Source: Actinoplanes derwentensis (GTDB lineage: Bacteria; Actinomycetota; Actinomycetes; Mycobacteriales; Micromonosporaceae). Taken from it: a stretch of DNA of 64,000 nucleotides. Under the pieces are notes generated by a model that had not been told where the DNA came from, did no database searches, and worked only from the letters and a program-made list of their open reading frames with translations. The translations under genes were made by a program, and so were the position numbers. How positions within the stretch are numbered: position 1 is the first letter of the stretch; the number at the start of each line of letters is the position of its first letter. The stretch spans positions 8,332,001 to 8,396,000 of the forward strand of contig NZ_LT629758.1 in assembly GCF_900104725.1 (NCBI RefSeq), written 5' to 3'. Positions 7,929-15,660 of the stretch are shown here, piece by piece.

Positions 7929-8816
7929 GTGCCCCCCACCCGATCCCGTGCCACCAAATCCGCGGTCCCCGAGCAACTCGGCTTCGCTGGCATGCCCGAG
8001 CGGCTCTTCGTCTGCACGCCGAGCAAACTCGGCGCCTACACCGACTGCCCCCGGCGATACCGATATTCGTATGTCGACCGCCCCAGCCAGCCCAAAGGCC
8101 CGCCGTGGGCGCACAACTCGCTCGGCGCGAGCGTGCACACGGCCCTGAAGAACTGGTACGGGCTGCCCACCGAGCGGCGTGAGCGTGACTCGCTGCCGGC
8201 CCTCCTCAAAGCCACCTGGGTGCGGGAGGGTTATCGCGACGTCGAGCAGGAGCGGATCGTCTACCGTCGTGCGCTCGGCTGGCTGGACACTTACGTGGCG
8301 ACCCTCGACCCCGAGGACGAGCCGCTCGGTGTGGAGCGGGTCGTCGCCGCCAAGACCGGCATCCTGGCCCTCAACGGGCGGGCCGACCGCATCGACGAGC
8401 GCGTCGGGCCGGACGGTTCCGAAGCGGTCATCGTCGACTACAAGACCGGCCGGTCCGGGCTCTCCGACGACGACGCGAGAGGATCCCAGGCCCTGGCGCT
8501 GTACGCGTTCGCCGCCCAGCGAGTTTTCCGGCGACCATCCCGCCGCGTCGAGCTGCACCACCTGCCGACCGGGACGATCTCGGTCCACGAGCACACCGAG
8601 GAATCCCTGGCCCGGCAGCTGCGCAGGGCCGAGGAGACGGCGATCGACATCATGGCCGCGGAGAAGGCGGTGGCTGCCGGAGCCTCAGCGGACGACGAGT
8701 TTCCGGTCAACCCCGGGTCGCTCTGTGGGTGGTGCGATTTCCGCAAGGTGTGCCCCGCCGGCGCGGAGGCCACGGCGAAGGACCCGTGGACCGCAGTGGA
8801 GCATCTGACCACCTGA
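7929..8816 (+). CDS. RecB-family PD-(D/E)XK nuclease with Fe-S cluster ligands
   Basis: 295 residues from GTG 7929 (an earlier in-frame ATG at 7896 adds 11 unlikely residues). GRADRIDE and VIVDYKTGR form the PD-(D/E)XK active site, followed by the conserved QALALYAFA helix. TDCPRRYRY near the N-terminus and CGWCDFRKVCPAG near the C-terminus give the four cysteines of an AddB/RecB-type iron-sulfur staple. It is a stand-alone exonuclease domain (Cas4/RecB-like) without a helicase, present in most actinobacteria and presumed to act in DNA repair. Confidence 0.93.
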   Translation: MPPTRSRATKSAVPEQLGFAGMPERLFVCTPSKLGAYTDCPRRYRYSYVDRPSQPKGPPWAHNSLGASVHTALKNWYGLPTERRERDSLPALLKATWVREGYRDVEQERIVYRRALGWLDTYVATLDPEDEPLGVERVVAAKTGILALNGRADRIDERVGPDGSEAVIVDYKTGRSGLSDDDARGSQALALYAFAAQRVFRRPSRRVELHHLPTGTISVHEHTEESLARQLRRAEETAIDIMAAEKAVAAGASADDEFPVNPGSLCGWCDFRKVCPAGAEATAKDPWTAVEHLTT

Positions 8817-8904
8817 CCCCGGGTTTCACCGGCGGTGTGGGCCGCCGGCCACGGTTTCCGGTTCCACGGCTCCATGCCGTGTGTCGCCTGGCGGCCCGGT
8901 CTCA

Positions 8905-9011
8905 TGCAGCGTTTTCCGCGTGGCGGCGTCACGTCGCGTCTTTCGCGGGGCGGCCTTGCCTCGCGTCCTCCGTGGGCGGCCCTACGTCGCGTATTTCGCG
9001 GGGTGGCCATG
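8905..9011. repeat. Degenerate 27-bp tandem repeat, four units
   Basis: Units lie at 8905-8931, 8932-8958, 8959-8984 and 8985-9011. Units 2 and 4 begin CGTCGCGTNTTTCGCGGGG and differ at 3 of 27 positions; units 1 and 3 are more diverged. The array fills the gap between two convergent genes and its last unit runs into the 3' end of the Fur gene. There are no unique spacers, so it is not a CRISPR array. Confidence 0.8.
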
Positions 9012-9458
9012 TGCCGTGTCGCCTGTCGGGACGGTTTCGGCGTCTCGGCGGGACCGGCAGGCTGGGCAGAGGCCCCAGAAGGTGATCTCGGCTTCGTCCA
9101 GTTCGAAGCCGTGCGCCTCGGCCGGCATCAGGCACGGGCGGCGGCCCACGACGCAGTCCACGTCGGTGATCTCGCCGCAGCCGCGACACACGATGTGATG
9201 ATGATTGTCGCCGGCCCGGGCCTCGAACCGGGCCGGACTGCCGGCTGGCTCGATCCGCCGTGCCAGACCCGCCCGGGACAGGGCGCCCAGCACGTCATAG
9301 ACCGCCTGTGTCGACACCGAGTCCAGGCGCTCACGCACCCGCCGCGCGATCTCGTCGACCTCGAGATGCCCGCCGCCGGTCAGCACGTCGAGCACGGCGA
9401 GGCGCGGACGGGTCACTCGCAACCCGTGCGTACGCAGCAGTTCCTCACCGGTCGACAC
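8982..9458 (-). CDS. Fur-family transcriptional regulator (FurA/CatR type)
   Basis: 158 residues from GTG 9458 (VSTGEELLRTHGLRVTRPR), matching the short N-terminus of actinobacterial FurA; an upstream ATG at 9509 would add 17 unlike residues. The winged helix (STQAVYDVLGALSRAGLARRI) is followed by GDNHHHIVCRGCGEITDVDC, with regulatory-metal and CxxC ligands, and LCPACRS as the second zinc pair. FurA proteins sense peroxide or iron and usually sit beside katG; no catalase is adjacent here. The last dozen codons (GDTAHGHPAKYAT) are derived from the tandem repeat. Confidence 0.93.
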   Translation of the reverse strand: MSTGEELLRTHGLRVTRPRLAVLDVLTGGGHLEVDEIARRVRERLDSVSTQAVYDVLGALSRAGLARRIEPAGSPARFEARAGDNHHHIVCRGCGEITDVDCVVGRRPCLMPAEAHGFELDEAEITFWGLCPACRSRRDAETVPTGDTAHGHPAKYAT

Positions 9459-9684
9459 CGATCCATGACAGCACGCCGAAACGGATTCACCAACCGGGAT
9501 GCCTGTCACATGCGGGCGGGGCGACCTGGGTAAGGGCTACGGCGCGGTTCGATCACGACTTGGCCCTCCGGGGATGTTTGCGCAGTCAATGACTTCTAAG
9601 CTGCCATCAGCCGGGTCGTCGACGAGATTGAAGATCGAATCGCCGCCGACTGTCCGCCCGGACTGCCCTGATCGAGGAGGAATA

Positions 9685-10161
9685 GTGTTAGACCAGATCA
9701 ACGGGTTACCGGTACACATTCTTGTCCTGCACGCCGCCGTCATCTTCGTGCCGTTACTCGGCCTGGGCGCGATCGTCTACGGCTTCGCCACCGCCTGGCG
9801 CCCGAAGATCGGCTGGGCCGTCGCGCTGCTGGCCGTCACCGCCCCGGTGGCCGCCGTGATCACCAAGCTCTCCGGCACCGAGTTCTACAACCGGCTCCTC
9901 AGCGAGGAAAGCGTCTCCCCAGCCGGCAAGGTGATCCTCGACGGCCACATGCAGAACGGCACCACCACGATGCTGCTCACCATCGCCCTCGGCGTGGTCA
10001 GCCTGGTCCTGGTGGCCCTGACCGCCCGCAACCCCCGAGCCCTGCCGAAGATCGCCGACCTGGGCCTCGCCCTCGTCCTGGTGGTGCTGGCCGCCCTGAG
10101 CGCCTATTACCTCTTCGAGACCGGCGATTCAGGCGCAACCGCAGTCTGGGGAACCTACTGA
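9685..10161 (+). CDS. DUF2231 domain membrane protein
   Basis: 158 residues from GTG 9685, which has GAGGAGG 4 nt upstream; the longer open frame to the left is not supported. LDQINGLPVHILVLHAAVIFVPL is the DUF2231 signature (PxHxxxxH-like). Four hydrophobic spans follow, with a polar loop TEFYNRLLSEESVSPAGKVILDGHMQNGT containing a His. Members are predicted to be membrane proteins that may bind metal or haem; function is not established. Confidence 0.92.
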   Translation: MLDQINGLPVHILVLHAAVIFVPLLGLGAIVYGFATAWRPKIGWAVALLAVTAPVAAVITKLSGTEFYNRLLSEESVSPAGKVILDGHMQNGTTTMLLTIALGVVSLVLVALTARNPRALPKIADLGLALVLVVLAALSAYYLFETGDSGATAVWGTY

Positions 10162-10513
10162 CCCCACCCCGAACAGCCCCGCCTCGGCCGTCCCCCGCGC
10201 CGCCCCGCGCCCGCCCCGTGCTCCCGCTGCCGCGCTCGCCCCGGGCCGCCCCGCGCCCCGCCCGCGCTGAGCTGCTCCCGCGCTGAGCTGCCCCCGCGCT
10301 TAGCTGCCCGCGCTCCCCGCGCCGGGTTGAGCTGCCCTGCTCACCGGAACGAGAGAAGCTCGGGCTGGAGCGACGGCAGGCGGGCCGGAGCGCCGGGTAA
10401 AGGCGTAGGGCGGGTGGGCGCGGAGTAGGTCCGAGCGGGCGAGCGTAGGTCCGAGCGGGCGCGGCGTAGGGCTGAGTGGGCGGGCGTAGGGCCCGGTAGC
10501 GGTGCGGGCCGGG
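10162..10513. repeat. Low-complexity GC-rich gap with two short tandem repeats
   Basis: This 352-bp gap holds no credible gene. At 10263-10309 a 16-bp unit, CGCGCTGAGCTGCYCC, occurs three times in tandem. At 10423-10500 four imperfect units of 18-21 bp carry GTAGG(T/G)CCGAGCGGGC. The rest is cytosine-rich on the left and guanine-rich on the right. Confidence 0.75.
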
Positions 10514-10843
10514 TCAGAAGAACAGGCGGGAGCAGAGCAGGCAGATGATCACCAGGGCGATGGCGCCGGCTACCAGGCCGACGCCGTAGGTGACGGTGCG
10601 GGCCGAGCCCTCGGCCTGGTCCAGGGCCTCGTCGTCCTGTGCGGGGAGGCGACGTGGCGGTGGCGGGTGCGCGACCGTCGGTGGGCGCCAGTCAGCGGGC
10701 GGCGGAGTAGCGCGGGGTGGGCCCGAATAGCCGATCGGTTCGGCCTTCGGGGCGGGCTCAGGACGACCGAGTGACTCGGCTGCCGGGTCGGGCCGCTGCC
10801 AGAAGGCGTCGTCGCCCGGAAGGTTGGGGGAACTCACGTTCAC
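10514..10843 (-). CDS. Small proline-rich C-terminally anchored membrane protein
   Basis: 109 residues from GTG 10843 (VNVSSPNLPGDDAFWQRPDP); a second GTG two codons in sits 8 nt after TACCGT and is an alternative. The N-terminal ~80 residues are Pro-rich and polar, and the end TVTYGVGLVAGAIALVIICLLC is a single membrane span followed by SRLFF. This is a tail-anchored layout. No family recognised. It is divergent from the next small gene and shares its ~60-bp promoter region. Confidence 0.75.
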   Translation of the reverse strand: MNVSSPNLPGDDAFWQRPDPAAESLGRPEPAPKAEPIGYSGPPRATPPPADWRPPTVAHPPPPRRLPAQDDEALDQAEGSARTVTYGVGLVAGAIALVIICLLCSRLFF

Positions 10844-10901
10844 CGACGGTACAACCGGAGGGGGACGACGGCTGCGGTGCTGTCCGCTTACCCTCTTAGA
10901 T

Positions 10902-11081
10902 GTGGACATCCTGGACCAGCCCGAGCGGGACAACGACGCCGAGCGCGTAGTCGACTTCGAGTCCGAAGAGGCCCCGGTGCTGCCTGAGCAGACTCGCGAC
11001 GACACCGAACGAGGTTGGGGCGAGAGCTCCTACTCCAATGACGATCGCCTGCTCGAAGACCGCCCGCCGCACTGGGGTTGA
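10902..11081 (+). CDS. Small acidic conserved protein, 59 aa
   Basis: GTG 10902 lies 7 nt after TACCCT, so it is probably leaderless. The 59-residue product is acidic (VDILDQPERDNDAERVVDFESEE) and ends ERGWGESSYSNDDRLLEDRPPHWG. I recognise a similar ERGWGE..DRPPHW ending from small actinobacterial hypothetical proteins in other genera, which supports a real gene; function is unknown. No membrane segment. The end of the gene runs into the GGTTGACCGG repeats. Confidence 0.75.
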   Translation: MDILDQPERDNDAERVVDFESEEAPVLPEQTRDDTERGWGESSYSNDDRLLEDRPPHWG

Positions 11082-11149
11082 CCGGCCCCGACGAGGGTTG
11101 ACCGGCCCGGGCTGGGGTTGAGCCGGTCTCCAGCGAGGGTTGACCGGTT
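11074..11149. repeat. Four-copy GGGTTGACCGG tandem repeat
   Basis: Copies begin near 11074, 11094, 11114 and 11136, giving a period of 20-22 bp; each has GGGGTTGACCGGCC or a close variant. The first copy includes the last codons and the stop of the 59-aa gene, so the repeat may have grown out of its 3' end. Confidence 0.7.
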
Positions 11150-11305
11150 CCCGGCCGCCACGCCTACCGCGACCGGCTCCGATGATTTCGATTCGTCTCG
11201 TGGCTGGCTTCTTGGTCCGGCTTGTGGTGGTTTTGGTTTGCCTCGCGGCGGGTTTCCTGGTTCGTGAAGCGGGCTGGTCCGAGGCAGTGCGACCGCTGAG
11301 GGCTG

Positions 11306-11815
11306 TCAGCCCGGGCGGATCACGATGGCGAAGCCCCGGCCTGAGGCGGCTATCGCTCGTTTCGCCTCGTCTGGAGCCAAGGCCAGCAGGAGACCGCCGG
11401 TCACCGGGTCGTCGGTGCCGGTCACCTCCAGGACCAGGGCGGCGCTGGCGACCGGTGTGGTCCGGTCCCGGTCGGCGTCCAGCCGTAGCAGGTCCACCCG
11501 GTTGCCGGGGCGGACCACGGTCAGGGCTGTCGGGTCGGCCAGCCGGACCGGGACGCCGACACTGCCCGGTGGGATCGGTCGGGCGCCCGGTCCTGAGACG
11601 GATGCCTGGGCTGACGGGCTTCGTGCGCCTGATGCGGACGGTATGGCGGTGGTCGAGAGCGGAGTGCAGGTGGCCGGTTTGAGCCAGAGGACTGCGGCTG
11701 CTGTGACCAACAGCACTGCTACCGAGATCAGGCGGAGCATGGTGCCTCGGGTCGGCCGGTGCCATCGCACCGGGTCGAGGCGTTCGTTGCGTGCCGCTGG
11801 GACTGCTCGGGGCAT
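11306..11815 (-). CDS. Membrane-anchored SAF/RcpC (CpaB-like) domain protein
   Basis: 169 residues. ATG 11815 has GGAGGTCAG directly upstream. A basic N-terminus is followed by one span, MLRLISVAVLLVTAAAVLWL, and a Ser/Ala-rich linker. The C-terminal ~90 residues (VGVPVRLADPTALTVVRPGNRVDLLRLDADRD...GGLLLALAPDEAKRAI) match the RcpC/CpaB domain that follows SAF in Flp-pilus proteins. No pilus genes are nearby; single-copy homologues next to fmdB are common in actinobacteria, and their job is unknown. Confidence 0.85.
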   Translation of the reverse strand: MPRAVPAARNERLDPVRWHRPTRGTMLRLISVAVLLVTAAAVLWLKPATCTPLSTTAIPSASGARSPSAQASVSGPGARPIPPGSVGVPVRLADPTALTVVRPGNRVDLLRLDADRDRTTPVASAALVLEVTGTDDPVTGGLLLALAPDEAKRAIAASGRGFAIVIRPG

Positions 11816-12259
11816 CTGACCTCCAGAACCTGACGCTGCGGGTAGCGAGCGCTGGGAAGGCCGAAGGTAGGCGGCTAGCGAGGACGACGGGGACAGCCCT
11901 GTGGATAGCCGGGCGCTGTGGAGAACCGCGGATCTCTCAGCAGATCTTGGTAGCCGACGAGCGGCGGCCTCAGCAGGTGGAGCCAGCGCTGGATCGGATC
12001 CTGGCAGCCTCGGCGTCAGGTGAGCCGGTGGCTGGGCCGGAACGGGCCGTGCGGTGGCGAATCCTCATCGGGCGCTGTTGGGAGCTGCCCGGTTCAGGAA
12101 GGGGCGCCGAGGAGTTGGCGGCCTGCTTCTCAGGCTGAGCTGGGCGGCCAGACCTTCAGGGAGCCGGAGGCCGGGTGGAAACGGCCGGGTGGAGACGACT
12201 GGGTGGGAACGACTGCGCGCCGGGCCGGAAGACCGGCTCGGCGCGCAGTGGGGGTCGGG
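11816..12259. other. Intergenic region, no gene supported
   Basis: A 444-bp gap between two minus-strand genes. A 115-codon plus-strand frame (11791-12138) has no recognisable domain, no ribosome site and no coding-like codon bias. The only clear element is the hairpin at 12213-12248. Confidence 0.6.
12213..12248 (-). terminator. Strong hairpin after the FmdB/Ruc gene
   Basis: A 16-bp stem, CTGCGCGCCGGGCCGG against CCGGCTCGGCGCGCAG, with an AAGA loop and one G-U pair. It begins 12 nt past the stop of the minus-strand zinc-ribbon gene. It has no T run, as is common for actinobacterial terminators. Confidence 0.75.
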
Positions 12260-12643
12260 TCAGGAAGTGGCTGCGGTCTTTGTGCCGCTGCTGCCTGAGG
12301 ACGACGAGGACGACGAGGACGACGATGAAGAAGAGGACGTCGACGACGAGGTCGTACTGGAGGACGACGAAGACGACGTGGACGGGGTCGTCGACGGTGT
12401 GGCGTCGGACTTCTTGGCGGGGGTGTCGCTCGTCGGGGTCGCGGGCTTCTCGGCGCTTACCGCGCCGGCGCGGGAGTCGTTGCGGTAGAAGCCGGAACCC
12501 TTGAAGACGATGCCGACCGAGTTGAACACCTTGCGGAGTTTGCCCTGGCAGTTCGGGCACTCGGTGAGTGCGGGGTCGGAGAAGGACTGCACGGCTTCGA
12601 GCTGCTCACCGCACTCGGTGCAGGCGTACTGGTAGGTAGGCAC
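12260..12643 (-). CDS. ruc: FmdB-type zinc-ribbon protein, Ruc (Rv0991c) homologue
   Basis: 127 residues from GTG 12643, which has GGAGG 5 nt upstream. VPTYQYACTECGEQLEAVQSF...LTECPNCQGKLRKVFNSVGIVFKGSGFYRND is the FmdB zinc ribbon with two CxxC pairs. The remaining ~65 residues are disordered and end in a run of about 35 residues that are nearly all Ser. The M. tuberculosis homologue Rv0991c (Ruc) is reported to be a chaperone activated by oxidation of its zinc cysteines, with the same layout and neighbours. A CIRCE element lies 24 nt upstream, pointing to HrcA control. Homology is clear; chaperone function is inferred. Confidence 0.88.
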   Translation of the reverse strand: MPTYQYACTECGEQLEAVQSFSDPALTECPNCQGKLRKVFNSVGIVFKGSGFYRNDSRAGAVSAEKPATPTSDTPAKKSDATPSTTPSTSSSSSSSTTSSSTSSSSSSSSSSSSSSGSSGTKTAATS

Positions 12644-12666
12644 GGCCCCTCCGGATCGATCGGCTG

Positions 12667-12693
12667 CTGGCACTCGCCAACTCCGAGTGCCAA
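12667..12693. promoter_or_regulatory. CIRCE element (HrcA operator)
   Basis: CTGGCACTC, 9 nt, GAGTGCCAA: the exact spacing and arms of the heat-shock CIRCE operator, with 8 of 9 positions pairing and the GGCACTC/GAGTGCC core intact. It sits 24 nt upstream of the minus-strand FmdB/Ruc start. It predicts coregulation with groEL-type chaperones. Confidence 0.88.
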
Positions 12694-12853
12694 TGTTGCG
12701 GCATCGGAGGTCAATTCGTCCACTCCACGCCCGGCCTGAGCGCTAAGCCGTGGGTGGCTGTTGTCACAGCACGGCGGGACAAAAGGGCTGGACCGGGCCG
12801 TGAGCGTAACGGATGCCAGACCCGGCGAGGGCTGTGCGGTGCGCGCCGGCCGC

Positions 12854-13516
12854 TCATACGGGACGGCGGGAGAAGCCCTCGGTTGGGGTCACGACGGCCT
12901 GGACGGCCCGGTCATGCGGGTCGGCGGGCACGGACGACAGGGTCTCGCCGTCATGGAGCAGCGCCACCGTCAGCGGGCCGGGCGAGGAGTGTGCCGAAGG
13001 GCCGGGCGAGGAGGGAGCCGACGGGCGGGGTGAGGGGAGGCGGGACAGGGCTCGGTCGTAGGAGCCGCCGCCGCGGCCCATGCGGGTGCCGTCGTCGGCT
13101 ACCGCCAGGGCGGGAACCAGCAGCAGGTCCACTGTTCGGATCGCGGTCACGCCCAGACGCGGGCCGGTGGGCTCCAGAAGGCCCCGGGACGCCTGGACGA
13201 GGGTGCCGGTGAAGACCGCCCAGTCCAGGTCGTTGTCGGGGAGCAGGATCGGCAGGAGCAGGCGGCCGCCAGGTGGCAGGGCTTCGGCCAAGCGGTTCGG
13301 TAGGTCGGGGCCGCCGGGTTCGGAGCCGATGGGGACGTAGGCGGCGATGTCACGGGCGCCTGTCCGACGTACCAGCGCAAGGGTTTGATCCTGGATCTTG
13401 GTGGCGGCGGCGAGCGTGACCGAGTCCGGAAGTGATCTGCGGAACGTGAGCAGGCGTGTGCGCAGCGCGTTTTTGATTTGGCGTGATTTTTCGCCATCAG
13501 CGGTTAAATCCGACAT
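12854..13516 (-). CDS. 5-formyltetrahydrofolate cyclo-ligase
   Basis: 220 residues from ATG 13516, preceded by AAGGGGG. The ATP and folate sites are visible: AAYVPIGSEPGG near the middle, and MGRGGGSYDRALSRL, the GxGGGYYDR signature. It converts 5-formyl-THF to 5,10-methenyl-THF using ATP. Unusually, a low-complexity insert (PSPRPSAPSSPGPSAHSSPGP) lies just after the signature helix, at the place of a surface loop. Same neighbour relation as Rv0992c. Confidence 0.94.
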   Translation of the reverse strand: MSDLTADGEKSRQIKNALRTRLLTFRRSLPDSVTLAAATKIQDQTLALVRRTGARDIAAYVPIGSEPGGPDLPNRLAEALPPGGRLLLPILLPDNDLDWAVFTGTLVQASRGLLEPTGPRLGVTAIRTVDLLLVPALAVADDGTRMGRGGGSYDRALSRLPSPRPSAPSSPGPSAHSSPGPLTVALLHDGETLSSVPADPHDRAVQAVVTPTEGFSRRPV

Positions 13517-13599
13517 GCAACACCCCCTTCTGGAAACCGGCAAACGCCGCACACTATGTCAGCATCGCTGAGAACGCCAGGGCCACTCCGGGAGGATGT

Positions 13600-15576
13600 G
13601 TGACACTTCGTGGCCGGCTGACCAGCGCATTTCTGGTGGTCGTGCTCGGTCCCGTTCTGCTCGGATCCGTCTTCGTCGCACTGACCGTCGGTGCGGTGAG
13701 CCGGGAACGAGTCACCGAACGCCTCGACCACGCCGAGACCACCGTGGGCGCTGCCGTGAGCGCGATCTGCCGGCAACTCCAGGCCGCTGCCGACGCGGTC
13801 GCCGTGGTCCCGTCCGAGAACCGTGCCGCGGTCGCCGCTCAACTGGTCACCAGAGGACTCGCCTCCGCGATCAACGTGTCCGATCCAGGTCAGCCGATCA
13901 CCGGCCGGGTCGCGAGTAGCGAACAGGGAAAAGACACGGTCGGCTGGAAGAGCTGTATGAATCCACCGAAGGCGAGCCCGGTGAGCGAGCCCGCCACCGC
14001 GATCTCCGCCACCGCGTACGCCCAAGAGGTCACCGTGACCGCCGCCCAGCGCATCGATGCCGCCCTTCTGGACCGCCTGAGTGAGGCATCAGGAGCGACC
14101 GCCGCGATGAGCGGCCCGAAAGACGATCGCGCCGCCAACCGGGACATGCCCGCCGAACCGGGCCAACCACTCACCCTGACCCTCAGCGTCCGCACTGGCG
14201 AATCGCCTTTCCGGCACGCCGTCCTGCCACTGATCGTGTTGGTCACCGCCGGTCTGGCGGTGCTGGCGGCCCGTTGGCTGGCGCATTCCACCACCCGCCC
14301 GCTCGGTGACCTGGCCTGGGCGGCCGACCGGGTGGCCAACGGCGACCTGGACACCCGCGTGCCGATCCCGCGGCCGGACGAACTGGGCCGCCTGGCCGGC
14401 ACCTTCAACCGGATGACCCGGGAGTTGCAGTCCTATGTGCAGGCGCTGACCGCGAGCCGGGACCAGCTGCGCCGCCACCTGGCGATCCTCGGCGACACCC
14501 TGTCCAGCACCCATGATCTGGACCGGATCCTCCCGGTGATCCTGCGAACCGCGATGACCGCGACCGGCGCGCGGGCCGGCCTGATCCTGCTGATCGAACC
14601 GTCCGACGGCCGGTTGGCCGCGCGGTCCGGTTCGGGTCTCACCGGCGACTGGGATCTGCCCGTCGCGGAGCTGCTGCAACGCCGGCTGGCGCCGGGGCGC
14701 GGGATCCTCGGGACGGTCGCGGCCACCGGTTCACCCTTACGGGGTACTAACCGGGGGGTGACCCGCGATACGAACGGAGCCGACCCGGACGAACCGGCGT
14801 GTGAGTCGTATCTCGCGGTGCCGATCTGCGCTCCGCCGGCCGAGGACGCCGACCCGGGTCCGGGTGTTCTCGGGGTGCTCGCCCTCTACGACCGGCTCGG
14901 TGGTCCCGGGTTCGAGGACAACGATCTGCGCATCGTGCGGACCTTCGCCGGTCAGGCCGGGGTGGCGGTGCACAACGTCCGGGTCCATGAGGAGGCCCAG
15001 CGCCTCTCTTTGACCGATCCGCTGACCGGACTCTGGAACTACCGTTATCTGCGTGAGGTGCTGCGCCGTGAGGTGGAGCGGGCGAGCCGGTTCGGCCGGA
15101 TGCTCACCGTGCTGGTCCTCGACCTCGATCACTTCAAGGAGGTGAACGACACGTATGGCCACACCGCCGGTGACCAGGTGCTGGGCGAGTTCGCCCGGCG
15201 GATCCGGATCGGGCTGCGGGAGGTCGACGTGGCGTTCCGTCAGGGCGGTGAGGAGTTCGTGGTGCTGCTGCCGGAGACGGACGCGTACGGCGGGGTGATC
15301 GTCGCCGAGCGGCTGGGCGCCGCGGTGCGGGAGTGGCCGATTCCGGTCGACCCGCGCCGGCCGGGCCTCGGCGACCGGGTCTCGATCAGTGTCTCGATCG
15401 GCATCGCCGTCTTCCCCGAGCACGGTGCGACGGCGCAGCAGGTGCTCGACGCGGCCGACGAGGCGTTGTACGCGGCCAAGCACGCCGGCCGTGACACGTA
15501 CCGCTTGGCCGAAAGGGTTTCCGGTATCGGACCGGAAGGGCAACTGGATGCCGCGAGACAGGCCCCTGGCCGCTAG
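13600..15576 (+). CDS. Membrane diguanylate cyclase with HAMP, GAF and GGDEF domains
   Basis: 658 residues; GTG 13600 follows GGAGGA. TM1 is ~9-31, then an extracytoplasmic sensor region, TM2 ~205-227, HAMP ~228-280 (RPLGDLAWAADRVANGDLDTRV), a short coiled coil, GAF ~305-465, and GGDEF from LTDPLTGLWNYRYL (~470). The active site is GGEEF at 549-553. An RxxD (Arg540-Asp543) five residues before it is the product-inhibition I-site, so an active, feedback-regulated c-di-GMP synthase is predicted. No EAL domain. The sensor domain is not recognised. Confidence 0.94.
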   Translation: MTLRGRLTSAFLVVVLGPVLLGSVFVALTVGAVSRERVTERLDHAETTVGAAVSAICRQLQAAADAVAVVPSENRAAVAAQLVTRGLASAINVSDPGQPITGRVASSEQGKDTVGWKSCMNPPKASPVSEPATAISATAYAQEVTVTAAQRIDAALLDRLSEASGATAAMSGPKDDRAANRDMPAEPGQPLTLTLSVRTGESPFRHAVLPLIVLVTAGLAVLAARWLAHSTTRPLGDLAWAADRVANGDLDTRVPIPRPDELGRLAGTFNRMTRELQSYVQALTASRDQLRRHLAILGDTLSSTHDLDRILPVILRTAMTATGARAGLILLIEPSDGRLAARSGSGLTGDWDLPVAELLQRRLAPGRGILGTVAATGSPLRGTNRGVTRDTNGADPDEPACESYLAVPICAPPAEDADPGPGVLGVLALYDRLGGPGFEDNDLRIVRTFAGQAGVAVHNVRVHEEAQRLSLTDPLTGLWNYRYLREVLRREVERASRFGRMLTVLVLDLDHFKEVNDTYGHTAGDQVLGEFARRIRIGLREVDVAFRQGGEEFVVLLPETDAYGGVIVAERLGAAVREWPIPVDPRRPGLGDRVSISVSIGIAVFPEHGATAQQVLDAADEALYAAKHAGRDTYRLAERVSGIGPEGQLDAARQAPGR

Positions 15577-15586
15577 TCTCGGCGGC

Positions 15587-15655
15587 ATGCTTGAGGCCGA
15601 ACAGCCGGGCACAACAGCGCCGTACCAGCCGGGCACGACAGCGAAGGTGAAGTGA
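15587..15655 (+). CDS. Possible 22-codon leader ORF upstream of galU
   Basis: ATG 15587 sits 7 nt after TAGTCT, the leaderless pattern seen at many genes here, and the frame (MLEAEQPGTTAPYQPGTTAKVK) closes at TGA 15655, 5 nt before the galU ATG. The peptide has an internal near-repeat, QPGTTA. It may be translated and coupled to galU, or it may simply be the galU 5' leader. No homologue is known to me. Confidence 0.35.
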   Translation: MLEAEQPGTTAPYQPGTTAKVK

Positions 15656-15660
15656 CTTCA

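Noticed and set aside
8905..9011. CRISPR array
   Set aside because: Units are directly adjacent with no unique spacers, and no cas gene is in the window.
10896..11765. 289-codon minus-strand frame over the small genes
   Set aside because: It is antisense to the 59-aa gene and to the repeats; its translation is repeat-derived (PVNPRW, PVNPRRG).
11791..12138. 115-codon plus-strand frame between the SAF and FmdB genes
   Set aside because: No ribosome site, no domain, and weak codon bias in a repetitive region.
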